Source of the DNA: Ophiosphaerella korrae
Taxonomy: Eukaryota > Ascomycota > Dothideomycetes > Pleosporales > Phaeosphaeriaceae
DNA: 64,000 nt
Direction: 5' to 3'
NCBI GenBank assembly: GCA_028456385.1
Contig: JALNQF010000071.1
Location: 62,001-126,000 of the forward strand
A model generated the notes under the pieces. That model had not been told where the DNA came from. It saw nothing but the letters and a program-made list of their open reading frames with translations, and ran no database searches. This document shows positions 34,326 through 46,300 of this stretch, in pieces. Position 1 is the stretch's first letter. The number at the start of each line of letters is the position of its first letter. The position numbers and the translations under genes are program-made.

Positions 34326-34624
34326 TTAGCGGTACTGTGACTCTTTTCAGTTTCTTTTGCGGTCTCATTGGTAGGGCCACGTCAACAGCATTCACAAACC
34401 TTCACCCATCCCATATCTGTTGCCTTCTCTCTGAACGCTTGTCGATTCATGTTGAGCCCATACTTGCGAATCAAATCAGACTTCTTCTTCTCGCCGTTGA
34501 CAATGCTGTAGAGCAATCAGCGTGTGTATAGGGCGAATATAGTGGTGGCAGCATAGACTGACTAGTTGCGAGAACCTTTATCGTACGTACGAGGACGAGA
34601 ATAGCAGACTGATTCGTGCGACAT
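34326..34624 (-). CDS. RPS29: 40S ribosomal protein uS14 (S29), cysteine-free form
   Basis: Three minus-strand exons, 34624-34563, 34505-34400 and 34334-34326, give 58 residues; the introns are 57 bases (GTCAGT...CTACAG) and 65 bases (GTTTGT...TCACAG). The start MSHESV, then SRPRTY and KGSR, the core LIRKYGLN, RQAFREKATD and the final codons for YR plus TAA all match uS14. This 40S head protein is normally about 56 residues. Standard eukaryotic S29 holds zinc with C-x2-C and C-x2-C. Here the first pair reads Y-I-V-N and the second N-R-Q-A, so all four ligands are gone. Two other conserved positions also differ: SVW reads SVC, and TYGKG reads TYDKG. The coding frame, both introns and the tiny last exon are otherwise coherent. 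It may be the working gene, a zinc-independent paralogue or an early pseudogene. Confidence 0.7.
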
Positions 34625-35033
34625 CGTCGGATCGAGGCGGGGTTTTGCTACGTAAAGCACGGATTTGGTAGACGGGAGGGAGGGTGCAATGGATATCTTG
34701 GAAAATATTCAAAAGATAGGTTAATAGCACCTTGATGTCCACCGTACCTACCTAGGTAGCTATTAGTACAATTCTTTCGTTTCCTCCTTCCCTATCGTAC
34801 ATCAAGGTACTCTCAGACACATGTAGGAGGGATTAAAATGGAGTTTCAACGAATGATTATTGTACTGTTACATACACATTCTGCGTTACAATCTATGCTG
34901 ACATCTGAATGAGCCGCAGGTAAGTATCGCAAATACCGCTAAATTACAAATCGTCTATAACTATTACACTTTCCGCAGTTGTATCCTTCTATTCCCACTT
35001 CGAATAAAGTTTCTACTGGTGGATTGCATACGC
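34625..35033. other. Intergenic, RPS29 upstream region
   Basis: Holds a palindromic TACCTACCTAGGTA segment near 34745-34758, about 120 bases above the RPS29 start. No gene seen. Confidence 0.35.
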
Positions 35034-35302
35034 TTAATGTACCTTTCCATCAGGTCTTCCCATCGAATCAGGATGGCGCTCAGTTTTGCTAATAATATAC
35101 CAGGCATGAATAACACCTGGTATCCATCCTAGACAGCAGAGTAATATGTTGATGAACAAGTCTGCGCTACAGCCGCGCCGCATTGCGACAGGCAAAAACG
35201 GAATCCATATTGCAAGAAAATAAAGGAATACTGTGGTCTGCAATTTGGTGAGCAAGTCTCTTTGGTAGACTGATATGAGAGTATTACTGTACTGGATGGC
35301 AT
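35034..35302 (-). CDS. Pmp3/RCI2-type small membrane proteolipid
   Basis: A 10-base first exon (35302-35293, MPS plus one base) is joined over a 62-base intron (GTACAG...CCACAG) to 35230-35034, giving 68 residues. The longer unspliced frame has no ATG, whereas this join yields a normal-length family member. The body is the Pmp3 (UPF0057) fold: a first membrane segment (FLYFLAIWIPFLPVAM), the conserved RRGCSADLFINILL loop, then a second segment ending in GVIHAWYIISK. Pmp3 proteins sit in the plasma membrane and affect membrane potential and cation tolerance. A polar tail of about 17 residues (TERHPDSMGRPDGKVH) is longer than in the shortest members. The family is secure; the splice of the first exon is my inference. 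Confidence 0.8.
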
Positions 35303-35700
35303 GGTTCACAATTTGATAGTTGGCCTTGCTGGATTCGAATTTCTTTTAAACTGCGGAATAGGAGATCGCGATAGTGAGTTGGCGTTGAGAATGAAGGTTT
35401 TTTGGCCTACCAGGTATGCTGGTTGCCAGACTTATGTGTTGAGTTACGCGCCGCATAAAAACGATCTGGCTGGTGACGTTGCGAAGCCACATACTTGGTT
35501 CGGCAAGAAACCGGAACACTCTATTCGTCAATAACCAAACCAACTCCGTGGCTTCCGTATGCCGAGGCTAATTCTCTAGTTTTGCCAGGTATCTCATAGT
35601 GCGAACCAAGCGCCGCACGGAAGTGGCGCAGTTATGACGAAGACCGTTGTGGTCTGCACCAGGCCATGTTGCCGAGCGATCCGAAGTCTGATGACTGCGC
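35303..35700. other. Intergenic between Pmp3-like and rhomboid genes
   Basis: About 400 bases forming the Pmp3-like promoter and the rhomboid 3' flank. Overlapping small frames on both strands have no motif. Confidence 0.4.
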
Positions 35701-37087
35701 TTATGTATCAGACACTTGATCTCTATTTTCGAATCGGGTCTTGAGGGGCTTCCACAAGTTTTCCTTGCCGTCAAAATAGACATACGCCACACCCAGGACA
35801 AAGCTCAGAGCATGGATCTACGCAGGTTAACGGGTGCTCAAGCAAAGTCCTTGCTCAACTTACGATGTGTGAGAATTGTTCGGCTATTGGATTTTTTGCA
35901 AAACGATATATTTCTCTAACCACGAACATTACACCCCAGTACTGCGCGTCCAAGCGCGTTACTAAGAGTTCTGGCCACCATACTTTCTCATTAGGATATG
36001 CTACGCAAAACGCGCCAAATATAGCTGCTACACTTCCACTAGCGCCGAGGGTCATGGGAATGCCTGGACGAGAACCGATGAAAAACTTGATACGGCCCAG
36101 GTAACTGGTAATTAGTGGAATGGAGACGAACAGTGCTGCTGCGTGGAATATATCGCCATCAAAGTAATGGACAACACCTGGTAGGAACCAACACAAACCT
36201 AACATATTGGCCCCTAAATGAGACCAACCAATGTGAGCGAATGGATAGGTGAAGGCTGTGTACTTCTTTTCCCCAGTTATATGGATGAGCTTTTCCCAGA
36301 TTGGTAGCGGAGACTTCTTCAAAAGGTGAATACCAACACTCGCAACAAGGATACCTATTGTGAGGCTATCGAGCTCGTTCCAACCTGCTCTGACGCCTTC
36401 TTTGATCACAGCGGGCGTGAGATACCAGGTTTGGGGGATCTGTGCGCGCTGAGAATCTGGAGAAGAGCGAGCAGAAGGGTCTCCACAATACTTCACATCT
36501 AGATATGCAAGAGCCCCAAGAGTGCCAGTGAGGGCCAAACAAGTCCAAATGCCAGGCCATAGAATTTTCTTCTGGTTTCGAATGATCTGGCGTTGAATTT
36601 CTTGCTCTTCGGAGCTGATAGTCACAGTCTGGAAGTTATCAGGCCAAATGGAGTCAGGAGTCTCCAACATCATCTTTTGAGGTTTATTGCTGTTCTTTGG
36701 GCCTGCTGCATTCGATTTGTGCGGAAACGTATTTCCTACTGATGATATTCCCCTACTCGGAAGTGCTTTTTCAATAGCTCCTAGTCTCTTGTCATTCTTG
36801 CTTAGGCGGTTTAAAAAAACCGCTGCTTGCTTAGATGTATCTGCTTGACGTATTTGCTGCAGTGATGCTACTTTCTGTTTCGGATTTATGGCCTTCTTAG
36901 GGGATGAAATTGGTAACGATTTCCTAGGCTGTGCGGAATGCGAGGCACATCGCACAAAGCCATTTACTGCAGCATATGAATATCCTACAATCTGCTGCCT
37001 ACATTGCTCCCGAGGTTTGAACTGGAAGAAGCTTTGTATACGATGCGGCTGGACGCGCGTGAAGTGCGACATGCTGGCTATTGACAT
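35701..37087 (-). CDS. PCP1: Mitochondrial rhomboid protease
   Basis: Minus-strand exons 37087-35864 and 35817-35701 with a 46-base phase-0 intron (GTAAGT...GCGTAG, branch GTTAAC) give 446 residues. The second exon is needed because it carries the catalytic His410 (HALSFVLGVAY). The nucleophile is Ser350 in LGASGSVAAIFG, and HIGWSHLGANM supplies the conserved loop and helix residues. The first 60 residues are basic and hydroxylated with few acids (HFTRVQPHRIQSFFQF), a mitochondrial presequence. A single extra membrane segment (about 178-196) precedes the six-helix core, the PARL/Pcp1 topology. In yeast this inner-membrane protease processes Mgm1 and Ccp1; the same role is inferred. It is divergent from the Sec39 gene over 300 bases. 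Confidence 0.92.
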
Positions 37088-37387
37088 TGTAGACTAAGTT
37101 AGAATGAGGAGAGATGCGGTTTTGCTTTGATAATCATCGGGCCATTCTAATGAGCGACATGAAGCAGGATGCTCGCTTTGCAAGATGATCAAGTGTGATG
37201 ATGCCCGTAATGATTTGTGGCGACCCACGAGTTTCTAGCGATGTCTCCACATTTGTCTTGGCGCCTGACGTAACCTGGCGTCGAAGTTGGCGTGTCCTTT
37301 GTATCAACATCTGCGTAAATAACACAATCGAACACAAACGACTTGAAAACATGGTCAACCACGCACAGAACTGATAGTAAATCACAC
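37088..37387. promoter_or_regulatory. Divergent promoter, rhomboid and Sec39 genes
   Basis: Exactly 300 bases lie between two opposed start codons, so both core promoters must be here. No named motif can be supported. Confidence 0.4.
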
Positions 37388-40238
37388 ATGGCCGCCCTGC
37401 AGAAACTGCAGCAGCTCTCAGGCCCGCACTGCGCGCTCCTCGCTGTTCACTATGCGACTGAATCCAATATCAAAGCGCTGCGAGCGTTGACAGCATTGCG
37501 AGGCGCCGACCTGCCGCTCGAGCTCACGCTGAGCATTTTGTTGACATATCTGCCGGAAGAACTCGAGCCATCGTCTTATGTCGAATACCTCCACGAGCTT
37601 ACCGCCGAATCTCGGGACCCTGGCGACGACCCCACTGGCTCGTTGGACGTTGCTGCTGTCCAGGGACTGTCGATATCACGGGCCAAGAAGAGGTGGAAGG
37701 CCTTGGTTCTTCTGCCTATTATACATTCTCTCTATGTAGTAGAAGATCAGCTTGACCCGTTCACTCACTTCTTACTCCACCGCGCGCATCGTATCGATTC
37801 TCAGACGGGCCTCCTAGATCAGGTTCCTGGGCTCATTGTCCCCTTTCTGGCCCATTCCGAATACCTTCGAACATGGTTCATATCGACTGTCCTGCCCCTC
37901 CTTCGCCTGAGCTACGAATACTATCCACAAAGTGCCACCGGGTCGCTGGACGATTTCGCGCAGCTGCGGGGTAAACATGCGATCGCCTTTCAGCTATCAA
38001 ATATCCAAAATGCGAATGGAGCCGATATATATCATGTGGCGCGTGACTTGAAGGGTGTAGTGGCCCCGTGGATGTGTGGAGCGAATGATCGCAAGCGGCG
38101 GAAGCTCAATGAGCAAGCGCAAGATGCAGACGACTGGAACTGCCTGTTTCAATGGATAGTACAGACGTCCAAAGAACATCTGCAAATTGCGTCCGTCGCT
38201 ATCAGTGAGTGGGATGGACCCGAAGACATGGATCTTGGCGGTTTTGAGGAAGGCCGAGACTACGTCGATGACGAGCAACAGCGACAGTTGGAGATGCAAT
38301 ACGTACAAACAGCCCTTTCATGTCTGTACTTGGTCGATAAAGGCGACATCGCAACCTTGCAGACTGCGTATTCGCTGCTAAGGCGCATATGCGACCTACT
38401 TAATTATGAACCCCCACCAGATCTCACTATTGGCATTAAATATCTTCCTATATATGACTTGCGGAAACCACTATTGCAGGAATCATCAGCCTCTTTGATC
38501 CAAGAGCAACATTTACTCGACCCCGATAATGAGCTTACAAAGCCTAGTGAGGGTAGCATACAAGTTCTCAAACTGCTCCTCTTCTCAGCGTGTGCTCTTT
38601 CAAGCCTACATCATCCGGTATCACTCAGGGAGCTTGCAAAAATGTCTTTGCGTCACGAACGCCCTGAACAGCTCTCTCTTCTCCAAAAGATTCTTCGCGG
38701 ACTTAACCATTCAAAGAAGGACAGCGAGCAGTGGATAAACGCCCGGCTCCAGCTCTTATGGCTTTCGAATTGGGGAGCAGATAAACATGTCAGAGACCGC
38801 GATGCTCCTGGCATATTTGGAACACTCGAGAAAAAAGCACTTGAAGTTGAGATACTCGAGGCACTTATAGAAGGCAGCCACTACCCTCTTGTGGTGCAGA
38901 TTTACATTCGCCCAAACGCTGGTCCAAAACCACTCTTGCTTGATGATGTAGAGATGGTTGTTTTGAACTCCGCAATGCATCATTATGATAACGCAAGCAA
39001 CGGCAATCGAAGTAGGGGTGGTATGAAACGTGCCGATGAGATCATTTCAACCTTTGCTGGTCACTTCTCAGAATCATCGCGCTTCCAAAGGGCACAGGCT
39101 CTGCTCACGGCAACACATGCATTGTCATTTTATTCTCTAATACTCCAACACGGTGTACCTTTCCAGCCTGTCAACATTCGAGTGAGCTCGAATCCCTTAT
39201 CACTCATACAGAAATTATTGTCACAAAACAGTGGAAGCTATACTAAGCTGGATGATTTGATAACCATTGGACAAAACCTGATTGTATCAATGCCGTCCCC
39301 AATCATGGACAGTGGAAAGCCTCCACCTCTAGACTCACCCGATATAGAGCAGAAAACAGCTAGTGCTAAACGCCGCGTTATTGGCATGGCAATCGATGCC
39401 GCACTAGAAGAAGATGACTTTGAAACAGCGTATTCATATGTTATCAACCGACTCACACCATCGACACCTTTACTAACACCCTCAATCTCGCCACAAAGGT
39501 TTTCATTTGACTCAGTCGACACAGATAGGCATGAAAACGACGCAGAAGATGTAGCTTGGCAGGCTGCTCTGCGCGCCGGCCGCTACAACTCACCATATAC
39601 ACGATCTAATTCCTGGTCACAAACTGCTGCACGACCCGATCTCCGCCGATTAGAACAGCGTATGGAGCTACTATCACAAGCGCTGCTGCTCGCACCACCC
39701 GCTCGTCTAGAAGAAGTTCTCTCTGTATGGCGGGAATGCGAGACCGAATACACGGCACTGTTAGCGGAGGAGACAGAAGCAGAAGCACGCTTCAACGATG
39801 CCGCTGACCGCAAACTCCCAGGAACTTTCGTCAATGACACAATTACAGTGCAACCAAGACGCGAGGTAGGCCGAGGTGCTGTCGAAGAAGCTCCAATGGG
39901 TTTGTTCGATGTAGCTCGTGGAGCAGCTGCAGCGTTCTCAAAATCCGCGTTTCCGCTACGTGGCGGTGCATCAGCAGCCTCAGATTCCTCCCTTCGAGAT
40001 GATACCCACTCAAGTCGGGCCAGCATGGACCTGAGCGACTCGGGAAGCATGGATGATAGAGTTAGAAAGAGAGACATGGTAGCAAATGCCGCGACTGGGG
40101 CCTTGGCTAGCGGCACTGGTGCGCTGGCCAGTGGATTGGGATGGATGTTGGGTAAGTCTATGAGAGTACGAATTTTAAATGCTGTCAAGCTAATGCTGGA
40201 CAGGTGCCAAACCAGTACACGGCCAAGATCGAGAATAG
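37388..40238 (+). CDS. SEC39: Sec39 domain protein (Dsl1 tethering complex)
   Basis: Exons 37388-40151 and 40204-40238 with a 52-base intron (GTAAGT...GGACAG) give 932 residues. The start at 37388 (CACATGG) is the first ATG. The protein shows the Sec39 layout: an all-helical solenoid with a recognisable segment near residues 125-185 (DPFTHFLLHRAHRIDSQTG, then FISTVLPLLRLSYEYYP). Sec39 belongs to the Dsl1/NRZ complex that tethers Golgi-derived COPI vesicles at the ER. The C-terminal 150 residues are less structured, with an Ala/Gly-rich patch (LASGTGALASGLGWMLG) repeated in part. Without the last splice the frame would run 77 bases further into unrelated sequence, so I prefer the short last exon ending in QDRE. 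Confidence 0.85.
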
Positions 40239-40799
40239 GCTACCATGACCCAGCTCTAGCTATAGGATATACCCCAACATTCATGTTTCTTCAATCACTC
40301 TTTCCTTCAACGTGAGATGTGCATAAATAACACGAGTGTTTTTCACTCTCGCCCCCAGATGCACCTATGTGGTTGCAACTACTCCACCACTGGATTTGCA
40401 TAATAGGGAAATCTGGCGAACCAAACACTTAGCCACCATCATTGCAATAACTTAATTGTATTATGCTTCTCATTTAGCGCACAGCTATCCACAAGAACTG
40501 ATCTGCACCTGCGCCGACCCAGTTATCTACACTCCGCCCGTTCGCGGTTCATATACACTCTAGAAAAAAAAAAGTAACGAACGAAGAATACTCCAGCGCT
40601 GATGCTATGCGTTCTAAAATGAGGGTATATCTCAATCGGATTTTGGCGCTCGGCTCGCATCAACAGTCGTACAACAAAGCTCTAGAATGACCAAGGTAGG
40701 TGACGGCATTCCAGAGCTCAACACAAAAATACATGCGCATTCTGCAATCTTTCCCTCTTCTTTAGGCTTCATAAATACAACTTGTTTCGTTGCTCAGAT
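40239..40799. other. Intergenic between convergent genes
   Basis: 3' regions of the Sec39 gene and of the long-helix membrane protein gene. No gene seen. Confidence 0.4.
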
Positions 40800-43399
40800 T
40801 TACAATGCCAGTGAGGGAATCGCGTTCAGTACTCGGGCCACGTCGTTTGGTGCCATTTGGCTGTTCTGTAAACTTCGCACCTGGCTTCCTTTGCGCAGAC
40901 GCTGGAGGCCAAGGGCCAACTTCCAGCTCTCAGAATCATCAATGAGGAAAACGTACTTCTTGCCATCAGCATCGCGAATGGAAGCGCGGAGAATGTGAAG
41001 GTGTTTGGAGGGTTGAGTGCCTGTCTGGACATAATGTTAGTACGTTATAAAGGTGGAGAGGTTGAGGATATTTTTACCTCAACCATTTTCAGTGTCCAAG
41101 CCTTCACGTCCCATTCACGCTGCGGGATGCTTCGGACATCGTCGTCGATGAAAAGGCCCTCAGACTGAATTTTCAAAATCAAGCCATCTGTCACTTTGCC
41201 CACGCCTGCAACGAGCTGCGCGACGGGCTTTGGGAACAGGTCATTGAAGAGGTAAACAGCCTTGATGACAATTTTAAGTGGATCCGTTGTCGAGTATGGT
41301 CCACGTTGTGATGCTGGCGGCGATGTCCTTGTCGTGGACTGCGAAGGTGCATAGGAAGATTCAGAATACTGTGATGAGACATGCGAGCGAGTGGCCGTGG
41401 ATCGTGGTGCTTGAAAGGTTTGTGCATCCTCGGAGGGAACGTACGACTTTGCGGACGGTCGTTCATAGTTCTTCTTCGAGGTGACTGTGGCTTTTATGGG
41501 AGATGACTGTGTTGAGGTCACAGACGCAGGTGGGGGGCTTCTTGCACCGGCATACGGATCAAGACGCTCGCCACCACCAAGGCCACCGTATGTGGTAGAT
41601 CGTCGACCTGCTGTCAAATCAGGTACAGCGGCGGCGGCGGCGGCAGCGGCGGCAGCAGCAGCCTCTGCTTTGATCTTCTCAGCTTCGGCCTTGAGGCGGG
41701 CTTCACGCTCCTTTTGTGCCCGTTCACGGGCTGCCTTGAGACGCTCAGATCGCTCAGCATCTGCTTTTGCCTTTGCGGCAGCAGCTTCAGCATCTGCTTT
41801 GGCTTTGGCTGCTGCTGCTTCTGCCTCTGCCTTCGCTTTGGCGGCAGCAGCAGCAGCGGCAACTTCCTCTTCTGCTTTTCTGCGAGCTGCCTCTTCTGCT
41901 GCCTTGATTCTCTGTTCTGCTTCGAGTTTCTCTCGAATCTCTTTCTCAATCTTTGCCCTGGCCTCAGCCTCACGCGCAAGTCGATCTGCTTCTTCCTTCT
42001 CTCGTGCTTCTTGTTGCTTCCGTGCTCGCTCTTTTGCAAGGCGTTCTCTAGCTTCTCGCTCTCGCTGTTCCCGTTCACGCTGTCTCATTTTCTCCCACTT
42101 TTCCTTTTCTGCTTTGGCGCGAGCTTGTTTGGCTGCTTCTTCTCTCTCCTTCTCCTCTGCCTCTCTCTTCTGGCGTTCCTCTTCAGCCCGCTTGAGCTCC
42201 TCCCAGGCACGCTTGCGTTCTTCCTCATCACGGCGTTTCTTCTCCTCCTCGGCCTGTAGTCGCTCCTCTTCCTCTCGCTTCTTCCTTGCCTCCTCAGCCC
42301 GTCTGTGCTCCTCTTCAGCCTGTCGCTTGGCCTCTTCAGCTTGTCTCCTGGCTTCTTCGGCTTGTCTTTGTTTCTCCTCGTCGCGTTTCTTCTTCTCGGC
42401 CTCGGCCTGTCTGCGCTCGTCCTCCTCTCGCCGTCTTCTCTCCTCCTCTCGCTTCCTGTCCTCTTCTCTTTTCCTCTTCTCTTCATCCTGCCTCTTCTTC
42501 TCTTCATCCTGCCTCTTCTTCTCTTCTTCCTGTCTCTTCTTCTCTTCTTCCTGTCTCTTCTTCTCTTCTTCCTGTCTCTTCTTCTCTTCTTCCTGTCTCT
42601 TCTTCTCCTCTTCTTGTTTCTTCCTTTGCTCCTCCTGTTTCTTCCTTTCCTCTTCTTGTTTCCTCTTTTCCTCTTCTCGTTTCTTATTTTCTTCTTCCTG
42701 TTTCATCCTCTCTTCTTCCGCTTGCTTCTTCTTCTTCTGCTCTTCGGCACGTTCCCGCTCTTCTTCCTCTCGTTGCTCGTCTTCCCACGACGTATCCTCT
42801 TCTTGTGGGGGCGGCGATGAAGCGCCATACTGCCGATAGTTGCCCCAGCCACCCTGGGGCGGAGGACTACCAGCTCCAGGGAAGGATCCGTTGGGGGGAG
42901 GTGGGGGTGCACGCTGATAGCCTGCACCTGTGCCTGCAGTGCCGGGTCCAGCTCCGGCACCGGCACCTGGGCCAGCCCCTCCTTGATATGCATTGCTGGG
43001 GCCGCTGCTGCTAAAGCGTCCGCCGCCTGTAGCCTGGCCAAATACCCAGCCGCTCAGACCGACCACGACGGCAAGCAGGATGATGCCATTGTTGCCTGAG
43101 TTGATGCTCTGGCTGGCAAGGAGGAAGTACTGCTTGAGCTGGGGCTCCATGATCTTCCAGATGGCGATGGCGGCGATGGTGCTGGCCACGCCTGCCATGA
43201 AGCTGTTTCGCTGCACGCCCATACTGGGCAGATAGATGAAGCCGCCGCCTGCCGAGTGTGGCGGCACAATGAATATGTCGTAGTGTCCTGAAGGCAGACC
43301 GCTGCCGCCGCTGCCGCTGCCCTCGGGGGCATGGCTACCTCCAGTGGTCTTGGGATTGGCGCCATGAGGAGGCGGCGGAGGAGGGGGCCCGCCGTCCAT
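40800..43399 (-). CDS. Membrane protein with long charged helix and PH-like C-terminus
   Basis: Minus-strand exons 43399-41078 and 41024-40800 with a 53-base phase-0 intron (GTAAAA...GTCCAG) give 848 residues. I do not recognise a named family. Order: Pro/Gly-rich start; a conserved-looking DIFIVPPHSAGGGFIYLPS; two hydrophobic segments (about 66-83 and 105-122); a Gly/Pro linker. Then come nearly 400 residues of Glu/Lys/Arg (about 200-590), with KKRQEEE-type heptads repeated six or seven times and matching 21-base DNA repeats (about 42480-42605). Next are Ala-rich helices, a Ser-rich linker, and a C-terminal globular part of about 140 residues split by the intron (FIDDDVRSIPQREWDVKAW, then GKKYVFLIDDSESWKLALGL) that looks PH-like. 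The charged region fits a stable single alpha-helix acting as a rigid spacer. Confidence 0.78.
42478..42606 (-). repeat. 21-base tandem repeat inside the charged-helix coding region
   Basis: The unit, read on the plus strand, is CTTCTTCTCTTCTTCCTGTCT. Near-perfect copies recur six or so times and encode KKRQEEE or KKRQDEE on the minus strand. Low divergence between copies suggests recent expansion by slippage. Confidence 0.75.
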
Positions 43400-46300
43400 G
43401 GCAGAGAGTGCCCGTGAGGGCGGGTACGGGGGCTACGGCAGGCGTGTTGGGGCAAGGCTGAGAGGAGGAGGGATGGGTGGATGTGTATTTGTGTGTATTT
43501 ATGTGCGTGTATGTAGCTGTGAATGCATGGGCTCGACTAACTATGCAGCCAGACAGATGGCCAGAGAAGAAAAAAGTGCAATCGGAGCCAGCAACAGGGG
43601 CCCGGGCGGTCGAGTCAACTTTCTGTCGCGGCCATGATTTCTCTCCTCAGCTTTGTTTACCACCGTGCCATCCCTGGCGTCTCTGTCGCTAGCGTCCAGC
43701 GGCCCGCAACGCTTTCCATCCACCGCCGCTGCGACCACCACCACCACATGCCTTGACCCTCATGCATCCGTGTCCAATCTGTCCCGCATCACTTCTCTAT
43801 TCGCTGCCCGCGTCCCCTTTCCACCTCCACGTCTGCAGAGGCCAGGCAGAAAAGCTGCCTCGGTTGCCCTATCGACAGGCCAAACAACACGTCACGCGTC
43901 AGGAAACAGAGTTCGCTGCCTATTAGCGGCAGCGCCTCGTCGCCCAGCCGTAAGCTGAGCCTCTCACACTGCGTGACGAGAAAAAGCTTGACGCATGTGG
44001 CACGCGGCATCTTGCCATTCGGTCGCCTGCCCACAAACTGTGGGCCTTTTTTGCTTCTGACTCCGGACCGGGGGACGCCTGTGTAATTTATCGTTTGCAC
44101 TGCCTGTCAACTAGGCCGGTCCAAATTCTACCATGGATAATTTGCGTTGACGCACTCTGCCTATTTCCCCTAATGAAGTCATCACAAAAGGACAGCCGGC
44201 TCAAATGTGGCCGTAGCACAGAAGCTGTCCTCAGGAACCGGAGTTCCTAGTTGGCTAGATTACGCGAACCGCCGCGGGAGCGAGCGAACCGTTGCTGCAA
44301 CACCTAATGAGGGGTGCCCCATGTGGCACAACGGCTGACATGCATTACATCCATGGAGCCCTTCGCTAGCATGTGTTCAATGTTTACCTGCAGAATCATG
44401 ATCAATATCTACTGGTGCCCTATCTGTCTATAACACCCAATGGCTACCTCAACGCCATCACCCTTGACCCCACAGCCGGACCCCCCTAAATTACCCCCTA
44501 AACCAGGTTCATCCGAGCCCAGCAAAAAAAGTCCCAGGTTAGGAGCAACTTCAAGGTTCGTAGGTCGAGTATCTACCTAGTATACGCTTATGTGCTAAGA
44601 ACAAAATCTCGGTAAACTATTTGGTAGATATGTGAAATCTTCTCACCGTTGAACTAAAAGATCCACAACAATAGTCGACGCTTTATCAAGACATCATCTC
44701 ACAAAGCGAATCCTCTATCAGACAGCATCACGATCAAGACTATCCCACACCCTATCGTCACAACGTCCCACTTGAAGATAAGGCTTCCCTGTCCATAGAT
44801 AAACCAGAGTGCGGTTGAAAATATTATCATCTTTCCCCATACCTAACACAGTCTGAAATCTTGTTTTATCGCTCGAATTCCTTACAAATATACTACAGAC
44901 CGAATTTCGTGAATTTGAGATAGCTTGCAAAAAGTTGCATTTCATTCATAGAAGTTAATTTAGGAATATATGCTTACTTTTAAACCTGTATCTTCATTAC
45001 GAGCAAGTAAAACACCCTATACTTATTAGCCTGATGTTTCGGTTTTCTTCGAAATAAAACTTGAACATTTCCATTATATATAAAACTTAAATTACAAATT
45101 CTCAACGAAGCTCTGAAGAGGTCAGAAAATGCAGTTCTGATATATTAGAAGCCAGTATGTATATCCTAGGAAAAAGATAACACTATTATTAGGTCATATT
45201 TTCAGATGATTGTATTAGTCACAACATCGTGGGAGACAGGATTCATTCATTGAAGATTATTGCTCTGGTTTGACAGGATGGAAGCTGCTCCATTCAAATT
45301 TGAATGTCTAGCTTATTGGCCATGGATTTCTATGCCCCAAATTGGGACATTGACAATATGAAAAAAGTTGATGAAGCAGAAAGCAAAGCATGGACCTAGC
45401 ACAACCAATATTGTTCACTCAAATGCACGACTCCAGTTTGTAGTTACTACACGCTTATCGGTTACTCACAAGACTCCACTATCTTCGCAAACTGCCTCTC
45501 TAGGTATGTTCCCACATTAGCAAACGATCAGCGGTATTTCTATCTCGTCACATGGTGTCGTCCGCCTTCTCTTTCGAAATCTATCTCTTGGCCTAGCATC
45601 AGTCGTATGGTTTCAACCCTTCCAAGGTTGGATATCCCCATGAGTATTATTGCGCAAGTTCGCAAATTTAGGTAAAAATAAAGCATGAATGTGTGCACGC
45701 AAATTGCATCTCGTAAATATAGGTACATAGCTAATATAAACGTGTTTTCTTCAACTTGGTGACGTGATCATGCGTTAAGTTCAAGGACTTATAGCTGTGG
45801 TTAGTTACTTAGCTTAGCCAGGAATGCTCGTGGTCTCAAATCGTGAATATAGCAAAATCTTAGGAAGCATTTCATACCAGTCTTGGTTTGCTCATGTGAA
45901 GTAAACCAATATGAGCATAATTTCCATTTGAGGCATATGTAATTATAATTATTCATCCACCGTGTCTAGCAACCATTTTGGCAGGATGTCTAAGTTAATC
46001 CCTACTCCTAGGCTAGGCGGCCTTCATGTTAGGCAAATAGATTTTCTTAACTGACGTGAAAAAGTGTTGCCTTTGGAAAGCTATCGAATGCATGAGCCGG
46101 TATGCTCAAGATTGCTGTAATAAGTGATTAAATGCTATTTTATTATCTTTGGGGGACTTAGCTGAGTGTCATACAGAGTGAGAGGACGTAATGATCCTTT
46201 ATCACCATCATTCACATTGAGCATCTTCGAGGTGTTTGGTATCTTGATGGGGATGTACCTGCGAACTAGCGGTCCGGTCGCCACACTTGCCACCTTTCGG

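Noticed and set aside
41481..42839. Long plus-strand open frame of 452 codons, Ser/Phe-rich
   Set aside because: It is the exact antisense of the Glu/Lys/Arg-rich coding region. Repetitive GAG/AAG codons leave the opposite strand free of stops. No motif or start context supports it.
45540..45728. Possible ankyrin-like scrap on the minus strand in AT-rich DNA
   Set aside because: One weak helix-like motif only; chance similarity cannot be excluded.
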